Assembly: GCA_016858145.1 (NCBI GenBank)
Contig: JAEHOE010000005.1
Location: 496,001-560,000, forward strand
Reading direction: 5' to 3'
From: Edaphochlamys debaryana
Lineage: Eukaryota > Chlorophyta > Chlorophyceae > Chlamydomonadales
DNA length: 64,000 bases
The notes under the pieces: generated by a model
Told to the model about the DNA's origin: nothing
Database searches by the model: none
The model's input: the letters and a program-made list of their open reading frames with translations, nothing else
Translations under genes and position numbers: made by a program
Shown here: positions 56,611-64,000 of the stretch, one piece after another
Position numbering within the stretch: position 1 is the stretch's first letter
Layout of the letters: each line of letters starts with the position of its first letter

Positions 56611-57971
56611 GGGCCCGGGATGCCGAGATCTGCGGTCTGATGGTGACATGTTGATATGGAGCCTAAGCCAGCATTCGGGGAAGGCAGCCAGGCGGCAGCC
56701 AGCAAGGGGGGGAGAGGGACGGACGCCCACCTGACCCCGCGCGGACCCAGGGGGGGGGTAGGGACAAACGTTTCGCACCCCATGCCGCAAAAGTTCCTGA
56801 CCCCCCCAACCCACCCACCCACCCATGCCGTACGACGTACGGCAGCACTGCACATGCCTGAAACGTACGGCAACCTCTTTCATATCTGCATCTACGGACA
56901 GCTCTCCACGTGTGCTTCTGTCTTGCAAGCCGTCCTGGGGCGAAGGCCAGACCCCAAGTCTGTCCATTGAACATTCCCGCGTCCACTGACCCACCAAGAG
57001 GGTCCTGCCGCACCTACCACCGTAGCTTTTGGTGCTTCTGGCTCCTTGTGTGACCAAGTGGCTGTGTGTCACACAACAGGGGGCAGTGGGAATGGAACTC
57101 CACATGTTCCGCAACGGGTGGCATGCCGACATGGCGGGTCATGCCCGGCCTGGCTCCACCTCCCGACCGCTGTACGTGGTACTCAGGCGTACCCAGGCTT
57201 CAGGCCTTCTTGATGCACCCCTTTTGCACCCTGGAAGAGCGCAGGAGCCGACGGAAGGGGTCCTGGCCGCCGTGACGAAAGTTTTCTGGGGCCCATTGAC
57301 GAAAGTTCCCAGACCCCCCGACCCACCCACCCACCCTGAACTTTGGGGGCCCAGATCTTTGCATTAAAAGCGGAGGCATGGGGTACTTTTACTTCATTCC
57401 TACCCCCCCCCTGGCGGACCGGCCATATCGGCTCACCTTCAAGCACTCCTGAGGTCAGAAGACACGTTACCGGGTCGGGCACATTTCGGCTGGTACCCCA
57501 ACTTGGGCGCGGAAGAGGAAGAATGCTGTCCCGCTTCTCAGCGCGCAGGCGAGCTGGAGTAGGCCCCAGCGCCGTGCGCTGGGGCTCGAATCTGCTTCGC
57601 AGGCGCCTTGCGGGCTGCAGAGGGCGCCTATCGCAGAGCTGACGGCGGGGAAGTTTGGAGACTTGCGCGACCGAGGCCTGGCACCCCACTTGCCCGCGTG
57701 CGTCGCGTCTGTGTGCCGAAGAGTCAGCGAAGTGTATACCAAATAGGCGAGGTCAGGCGCACGCTGAGCTTCGGGGGTGGGGCCGCGACCGTCGCTCTGC
57801 CTCCTGCCCCCGCGGAGATGGCATGGACGCATGGACCGCGCGTCTTGGGTCGGCCACGCAACGCCTGTTCGTTATCACCCTACTAAACTGCAGCCATGTC
57901 GCTACTCCAAGGACGTGTTTCTGGGCGCGCACAGGCTGGTCCGCTTGCACCATGCGCGCTGCCGAGCGGAG
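56611..57971 (+). repeat. Segmental duplication, copy 2 (interrupted)
   Basis: This is a direct copy of 47766-48462, 8.8 kb downstream and in the same orientation. It is split by the element at 56748-57413. It carries the copied divergent promoter and ends 76 bases into the copied coding sequence. Confidence 0.92.
56748..57413. mobile_element. Non-autonomous DNA transposon, 666 bp
   Basis: The ends are inverted: CAGGGGGGGGGTAGG at the left and its complement at the right. A weaker match continues inward to about 45 bases (CACCCCATGCC against TACCCCATGCC). The 7-base target GCGGACC is present on both sides (56741-56747 and 57414-57420), whereas the paralogous site at 47895-47901 has it once and no insert. 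The interior has no long reading frame. It does hold two similar stretches (AAAGTTCC followed by GACCCCCC and ACCCACCCACCCACCC) near each end. The CAGGG start and the 7-8-base duplication fit hAT or P superfamilies; which one is open. Confidence 0.85.
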
Positions 57972-58081
57972 ATACAGATACAGGGCCCTTCTGCAATCCA
58001 AGCTTACAGGGCCAAAGGAAATCGATGAAGCTGAGTGCGTGTCCCACCGCTGCATATATACACCCGCATGCGGACATGTGA
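57896..58081 (+). pseudogene. Truncated 5' copy of the DUF1995 gene
   Basis: The first 25 codons repeat the DUF1995 start ([20 protein letters not shown]), then the duplication ends and unrelated sequence follows for 36 codons to a stop at 58081. The domain is absent, so this cannot replace the parent gene. The promoter copy upstream is nearly intact apart from the transposon 480 bases before the ATG, so transcription is possible. Confidence 0.75.
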
Positions 58082-58973
58082 GGCCCTCTTGGCCTGGAAA
58101 CCGTCAGCAAGTACAATGCCCTGCACTAGTCCCCTCGAGAGGGGCACCACCGCATTCCGCCCACCCCGACGCAGGCTGCCAGCTCCTACTCATGCCCGTA
58201 CGTCGTCACGACGGCATATCAGAACGCGGAGATCACCAGAGCAGAAGCTCGCTTTTAGCCGTTTCCCAGCATGGCACAAACCCAGATCACGAACGTATGT
58301 ACACCAACAACAAAACTAGAGTTGAGTCAGAGGGAAAGAGTGAAAGAGATGAAGGACGCACGCGAGGCGCATCCTGCCACCAATGTCGAATGAATGTGAC
58401 GCGTGAAAGTTGGTCACCCGTGAGTCCGTCCCCCTGGCGTTGCCATAAGTCTGACACATAGTTACGCCTACCGACCTGCCTGCCTGTTAAGGGGGAACCG
58501 CATCCATGCTCAGAAAGGCAGGCCCCAGCGGGCCCGCATCCAACCTACGGCGGGGTCCTGCCCCTGCCGGGGCGGACCCGCCCCACGCTCACTCTCAAAT
58601 ACCCCAGAAAACCCAGAAGTGTGCTTGTACCGTGGATCACAGTAGCTGGCCCGCGGGGGCCCGGCTGCCGATCACGCCTGCCGCGGTGTCATGCACGCTC
58701 TCGCCATATCGCCATCGCAAAAGCATTTTCGCACGCCCCATGTCGCCGAAGACCCAATTACAAGTACCTCCCAAGATCAAAAGGTTGTGCCACAAGGTTT
58801 GACCCACATCACCTCAACACTGCTAGTAAGGCGGCCGATCGACGCCCGCAGGCTTGGAGCGGACGCTCAGGCCAAGCAAGTAATGTAGTCCCAGAGTATT
58901 CGCTGCAACCTGAAGCAGCTGTGAAGCACATCTCATTCCGCCCGCTCCGTGTGCAAGCCTACCGGCAGGCGCA
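57972..58973. other. Spacer after the duplication; kinase 3' UTR
   Basis: The sequence is unrelated to the parent locus and AT-richer. A minus-strand TGTAA at 58758-58762 is the probable end of the kinase transcript. I see no gene. Confidence 0.5.
58758..58762 (-). terminator. TGTAA polyadenylation signal, kinase gene
   Basis: This is the first minus-strand TGTAA after the stop at 58974, about 215 bases away. Confidence 0.6.
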
Positions 58974-61900
58974 TCAGCCCGCAAAGCGACTCTTCCCAGG
59001 CGTTTTCCGGTTTCCGCCGCAACTGGGCGCCTGCGGGGCAGCCCAGACCGGCTTGAGCTGTGTCGTCCCGGACGGGAAGCCCACGGGCGGTCGGCTCATG
59101 TTGGCCGCACACACACTGGCGCTCCGGGGCGCCACGCCCAGCTCCTCCTCCTGCCCCATCTCGCCCACGCTGCTGCTCCGCGGCACGTGCTGCAGGCTTG
59201 CAAACGACGCGATGGAGATGCCGCTGCTGGCGCTCGCACCGCTGTCGTTGCGGACGTAGGCGCGCTCGTTGGGCACGGCCTGGTCCATGGAGCCGGCCGA
59301 CGAGTCCCGGCTGGGGTACTGCGAAGCCCCCAGCTGGTTGACCGCCCCCGTGTCCACACCGCTGCCGTCCAGCGCCGGCTCGCCCGACTCCAAAGACATC
59401 TGCAGCTGCCGGTCGAGGGAGCTGGACTCCGAGCGCTCGTGGTGCGGTACGGCGTCGTACTGCTTCCGTACGCCCTCCCGGTCGCGCGGCGAGTCGCTGC
59501 CCGCGTCGCTGCCACCTGGAACAGACTTGCGCTTGTAGTGCGGCGCGGGCTTGATGTCGTCATCCTGCGGCGGAAATGGTGACCGGGAGGCAGCGGACGC
59601 GGAGGCGTTGGCCGCGGCGACGGCGGAGGCGGTGCCTTGATGGCTGAAGGCTGTACCCGTCGAAGCCCGCGACCCAGACGCCTGGGGATTGGACAGTTGA
59701 AGCGCATTGTCTGCTAGGTCCTAGTGTACTAGTTTGCTGTCCGCAGCTACGGGCGACGCAAACGTCAGAGCAAGCACGCTGCAAGGTCACGCCACGGCCT
59801 GTCCGGGCCGATGTTCCCTTGACTCCTGCCCCAAGGTTTGGGCTCACAGCCTTCTAATTAAGCTTGGCGCACGCCCATATTGCACTGCCTTACCAGCTGA
59901 GGCCCCGACGCCACGTCGCCAGAGCTGAGCACCTTCCGTGGTGACCCGGCCGGCGAGAAGAAGAGTCGGTTGGGCACCACGCTGTTGGGTTTCAATGCTG
60001 ACCCCGGTTTGGATGGGTCCGACCTGCAGCAGAGATGCGGGAGGTTGCCTCAGTTCCCGCACAACAACCAAGCTCACCACGCAAGGTAGAGAGTCAGCTG
60101 GCCTGTGACGGAAAGCCTGCACTCTGCCGGCCCAGGACCGAGCTCACCAGTTGGCCACCAGCCACGATTTGAGTTGCCCCGCCGACACGCCAGACGTCGC
60201 GGCCGCAGCGTCGGGGACCTTGCCGCCGAAGTAGTGCCGCAGCCAGCTGTGCTGCAGCAGCTCTTCGGCCGAGGGCCGGCGGGCAGGGGCCTTCGTTAGC
60301 GCCTGCGCAACGAAGTCCCGCGCGTACTGCGATATGTGCACGGGGTAATTGGTCGCCTGCCCCGAAAGAATGAGGCGCGCCGTCTCCTTGGGGTCGTCCA
60401 CCTCAAAGGGTGGTTGCCCCACGAGCAGCTCGAACACCAGGATCCCCGTCGCCCAGATGTCCACCTGCAGTGAGCCGTGGGTAGCAGGTGGAATGGGGCA
60501 CGGCGCGGCAGGCCATACTAGGGTAAAGGCAAGCCCGACAGGTGCGACTCTCATCGCTGGGGGCCCGGCAAGTAGTCCCCACCTTCTCGTCGTAAGATGT
60601 TGACGCGTCCGTGGGGCTGGGCTCCGGCTCCGCCTCGCGCTCCCCCTCCAACGGAGCGGGGATACGGAGCACTTCCGGGGCCATGTAATCGAGCGTGCCG
60701 ACCCGCTCCGTCATGTGGTCCTCGTACTTGTGGCCCGCCAGCCCGAAGTCGCCCAACGCGATGTCCCCGTCCTCCGTGACGAAGATATTTTCGGGCTTGA
60801 TGTCCCTGTGCACCACGTGGAGTTTGTGCAGCTGCTGAAGCACGCAGAGCAGCGGGAACACGATCTGCGGCGGCGGCAGGGGGTAGCAAACGGCGCTGCT
60901 TGAAGGCCAGCGCTAGGGCAGCAGGCAAGGTGAGCCCGTCGTCAGGCGAAGCGGGTAAGGTGGCACTTCTGCGGCGTAGTGAGGTTGATGCACGCGAGGT
61001 CATATGGACGCGGGACGCGCGAGGGCAGCCAGGTGCTGAGACGGCCGCGGGGGGCAAGGGGCAGGCACAACTCGTGTCAGATTGCTGGCTTGCTTGCTTC
61101 CGGCCGAGCGCTCAAGCGCAATCTGCAAGCTGATTACGATAGCCTGCGCTCAGACGCATTGCCACCGCGCGACATGTGCGGACATGCGGCAGGTTCGCCT
61201 TAGGTCCGCGCAGGCGCCGCGCTTGTCGCGTTTGCCCCGGCCCAGGTGAGGAAGATAGCACGAGACAACACAAAAGCGGCGCGCACCTTGGTGACCACAA
61301 ACTCCTCGTGGAGAGTCCCCCGATTGCGCATTAGTAGCTGGTAAAGGTCGCCGCGCATGCACGCCTCGAAGACCAGGTATATCATCGACTTGTCCTCGAA
61401 GGCTGCCAGCATCGCCACGACGCCCTTGCAGCTGCGCGGCGAGGAGCGGGGCTTCAACGCGCTGGCACAAAATTGGCTCGGCGCCCTGCAGCCGCAGCAA
61501 CCCCACCCCACGCACCCGGACTCCCGGAAGAAGCTGAGCAGGCTGATTTCCCGCCGGACATTGTTAAGCTGCCGCTGCTTAAGCGAGCCGGTGTTATACC
61601 CCTTTATTACCACCGTGCGCCCCGTCCGCTTGCATACTGCGGACCAGACGGTAGAATGCCTGCGAGCACAGCGTGAAAAGGCGTTAGTTGGCACCGCAAT
61701 ACAACGTGACTTGGGCTGGGGTCTGGTAGCCGCTCGCCCAGCGCCTCGCGTCGCTTGGAAACCATCCCAGCTACATCAGCAAGCTTTCTGCTCACCGTCC
61801 CAGGTGCAGCTCCGTCAAATCCCGGAAGGAGCTGAGGTCGGTGTAGGCATGCGCCGAGGTGCTCGCGTCCGGGGCTAGGCTGGCCGCCACCCACTGCCCC

Positions 61901-62013
61901 GTCCGCACAGAGGCCTCCGTATCAGCCGTTTCGTTGCTGCGCGCCGCTGCGGGCTCGTCACTGAGCCTGAACAAGGGCGCCAGGGGCGGTGAGGCAAGAA
62001 ACATCTCCTCCAT
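58974..62013 (-). CDS. Ser/Thr protein kinase, Aurora-like appearance
   Basis: Exons on the minus strand are 62013-61796, 61659-61516, 61431-61287, 60864-60583, 60464-60148, 60023-59894 and 59681-58974, giving 647 residues. The kinase domain fills about 60-340: Lys92 in [15 protein letters not shown] at 188-195, DFG at 208-210, [11 protein letters not shown] and [19 protein letters not shown]. The glycine loop is degenerate (LGRHSTV), keeping only the first glycine. An acidic/proline insert ([18 protein letters not shown]) sits between the APE motif and DIW. The 300-residue C-terminal tail is Ser-rich and probably disordered. HRDIKPEN and the GTLDYMAPE activation segment resemble the expanded Aurora-like kinases of volvocine algae, but subfamily is not certain. 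The start could instead be an in-frame ATG at 62148. Confidence 0.82.
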
Positions 62014-62594
62014 TGGCCCTTGCCGCCGCGGCCGGCCCCGGCTCACCCCACGTCTATCCTCAGCGCGTCCATCCGAGTCTGGGCAGCATGTCCGTCCGTG
62101 GTGGCGGTGGGCGTCGTGTTGAGAAAGGCCAAACTGCAGCGGGGCCACTCCGCAGTGATCAGATGAACACGCACGTAAGGTATTGCTATAGCTACCAGGG
62201 GTGTCTATGGGCTATTGGAGTTGCTGACCGGTCGCCCAACAACTGCGAAGTGCGCAGCAAAGTCAGGAACGCAATCGGGGCAGGTCGTCATGCCCGCGCG
62301 CCCGCGCCTTCCCTGGCCAGCGCGCGCAACTCACAAAACCTTACAGACGTCTTTGGCGGCTCCAAGGGAAGCGCGCTAGCACCCGTCCAGACTCTTGCAG
62401 CGTGCCCTCGCATCCGCAAGCCTGCCGATACCAACGCCAAGCCCGTGACCCGCCACCTGCACCCTCGCATGCTCCTATGCCATAGAGCCACCCCACGATT
62501 GCAGTTTTGAGCGCGTGAGCGAACACACTGGTTACGGGAACCGTGCTCCGGGCGATCCCGACACGGCGGGGCAAACCCTCGGCACGCAGAACTA
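62014..62594. promoter_or_regulatory. Divergent promoter: kinase / Nudix hydrolase
   Basis: This 581-base spacer lies between opposing ATGs (446 bases if the kinase starts at 62148). It holds no other supported gene. Confidence 0.45.
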
Positions 62595-63776
62595 ATGGCG
62601 GATGAACCGTCCCGGCCTAAGGTCGGCGTAGGGGTCCTCATCTTCAGAAACCAGGACGTGCTGGTGGGGAAGAGGTGAGGCCACGGGCAGTGGGCACGGG
62701 AAAGAGCGGCTTAGTCATTCGGAGCGGGCCATCTTCTGGCGGCCCCTTGACCGTGCTGGCCGTCCTCGGTGATGGGCGGTGGCGAGTACACTTGCGAGGG
62801 CTGATGCGAAAGGGGCACCAGGTTACAACAGTTAGCGCTTGGCTGCGTTCGTGCCTAGCCAGAAAGTACTCGGCAAGTCCCCGTCCCGGTACCGCTCCTT
62901 GCTCCCGCAGGAAAGGCTCTCATGGCTCGGGGTCGTACGCGCTGCCAGGTGAGTGGATATCGTCTGCTGTGCCCCGGACCTGATCAAAACTGCAGGGTCG
63001 GGCTCTCCCCTGTCCAACGTACACTTCTGCGGTGCCCCAGGCGGTCATCTGGAGCTGGGGGAGAGCTTCGAGCAGTGCGCTATCAGGTAGCCACGCGGCT
63101 GGGGAAGGACCGACCGCCTGCAAGTGGACTTGCCGCGTTCATCATTACGTTTACTCTGCCTTCCTTCATGCGTGCAGGGAGGTGGAGGAGGAGACTGGGA
63201 TCACCCTGAGGGACCCCGTGTTTGCGTATGCCGTCAACTCCGTGTTCAGCCCGGATGTTCACTACGTCACGATATTCATGCGCTGCGACGTGGAGCCGGT
63301 GAGGATGAGTCATAGTCCAGGGGATTGCAGGGCAGAGAGCCGAGAGAGGGGGCGGCCCGCGTAGGACGAGCTCTGTTGCCCCGTCCCGGCCTGATTGTGG
63401 GCTGACAGCCTCACGCCCTGCCTTCACCACTTTGCCTTCCTTTCGTGCAGGGGACGGAGGCCAAGCTGATGGAGCCTCACAAGTGCGAGTCGTGGATGTG
63501 GGTCCCGTGGGACGGCATCCCAGAGCCCACCTTCCTGCCCCTGCAGGTGCGCGGGTGCGGGTGCCGGGAAGGGACCGCATTGTGGCTTGTCAGGGCATAG
63601 CCGTAGTGCCAGTTCCTTGAAGCTCGACTGAAAGCAAAAGGGCAGGATGCACGCAGGGCAGCACGACCGCCGTGCGGTCCCGTGCGGTCATGCATTGGCG
63701 CTGATCCCCGTGTCCTTGCGTGCCTCCCCATGCACGGCAGGCGCTGAAGGACAGCCCCTACCGGCCCTTCAGCTGA
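62595..63776 (+). CDS. Nudix hydrolase, MutT/NUDT1-15 type
   Basis: Cleaves nucleoside diphosphate derivatives, for example damaged dNTPs. Exons are 62595-62674, 62911-62948, 63041-63086, 63178-63298, 63451-63546 and 63741-63776, giving 138 residues, normal for a single-domain cytosolic Nudix enzyme. It begins MADEPSRPKVGVGVLIFRN. The Nudix box is complete at residues 41-63: GHLELGE, then REVEEETGI, spaced exactly as GX5EX7REUXEEXGU. WMWVPWDGIPEPTFLPLQ near the end matches plant NUDX1 and animal NUDT15. There is no targeting peptide. Substrate is not decided by sequence; NUDX1 relatives act on 8-oxo-dGTP or on prenyl diphosphates. Confidence 0.9.
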
Positions 63777-64000
63777 ATGGCATACCCAAGCTTCTACACG
63801 TAGGCTTGCAGACGGACGAGAGGACCGCCAAGGCGTCTCGCGGTGGCTGTGAGGGCAAGGGATTTGCGGGAGGTCGAACATGGCATGCACTGCGAGCGTT
63901 GGATACAAAGTCGACTGTCGTAATGCTGTCTGGCTGGGGCTGGGGCTGGCCAAGGGTGAGGGTGAGGGTCAGTGCAGGAACGGTGCAAGCGGCTCGACGC
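63777..64000. other. 3' flank of the Nudix gene to window end
   Basis: No TGTAA is seen before the window ends. Short direct repeats GGGGCT and GGGTGA occur near 63935-63970. No gene is supported. Confidence 0.5.

Noticed and set aside
56780..57345. ACCCACCCACCC runs as telomere-like or CRISPR-like repeats
   Set aside because: They are short low-complexity pieces inside the transposon, not regular spacer-separated repeats, and do not match the TTTTAGGG-type algal telomere.

Overview
The window looks like nuclear DNA of a volvocine-type green alga (Chlamydomonadales). It is strongly GC-rich. The genes are broken by many short GT-AG introns, and TGTAA polyadenylation signals lie downstream of nearly every stop codon. 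The products are typical of green algae: a GT48 callose synthase, an RWP-RK factor, an octotricopeptide-repeat protein, a type II metacaspase, a Ser-Pro-rich wall glycoprotein and several plastid-targeted proteins. I rebuilt every multi-exon gene by hand from splice sites, reading-frame phase and family alignment. The exon lists are therefore models without transcript support, but every join keeps the frame.

Layout from left to right. 1-5429 (+) is the C-terminal part of a callose synthase cut by the window edge. 6429-8859 (-) encodes a NEMP/TMEM194 nuclear-envelope protein. 9857-11112 (-) encodes a small putative plastid protein with a twin-arginine motif. 11595-13816 (+) encodes an FdC2-type ferredoxin with a tandemly duplicated exon. 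15031-18147 (+) encodes an OPR protein. 19838-21366 (-) encodes a FYV7-like ribosome-biogenesis factor. 21504-25114 (-) encodes a membrane-anchored apyrase. 25580-29149 (+) encodes a TPT/nucleotide-sugar-type transporter. 30254-33278 (+) encodes a hydroxyproline-rich wall glycoprotein. 34486-38954 (-) encodes a type II metacaspase and 39607-42316 (+) encodes RAD51D. 44045-47675 (-) encodes an RWP-RK factor and 48387-51109 (+) an LPA3-type DUF1995 plastid protein. 51843-55943 (+) encodes an ARC6-like plastid-division protein. 56611-57971 is a degraded copy of the start of the DUF1995 gene with a DNA transposon inside it. 58974-62013 (-) encodes a Ser/Thr kinase and 62595-63776 (+) a Nudix hydrolase.

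Five gene pairs are divergent and share intergenic regions of 0.46-0.71 kb: small plastid protein/ferredoxin, apyrase/transporter, metacaspase/RAD51D, RWP-RK/DUF1995 and kinase/Nudix. Several products act in the plastid (FdC2, ARC6, LPA3-like, the OPR protein and the small Tat-motif protein). The apyrase and the transporter could act together in the Golgi lumen, where NTPDases make the NMP used by nucleotide-sugar antiporters. The callose synthase and the wall glycoprotein belong to the cell surface. I see no operon-like system, CRISPR array or tRNA.

The most notable structures are three. First, a segmental duplication (47766-48462 and 56611-57971) copied the divergent promoter and first codons of the DUF1995 gene. 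One copy was then hit by a 666-bp element with inverted ends and a 7-bp target duplication, while the other copy preserves the empty site. Second, the FdC2 gene carries two 33-codon exon segments that keep 27 of 33 residues although most codons in the conserved core differ at the third base. Third, the small plastid protein carries an SRRDFL twin-arginine motif.
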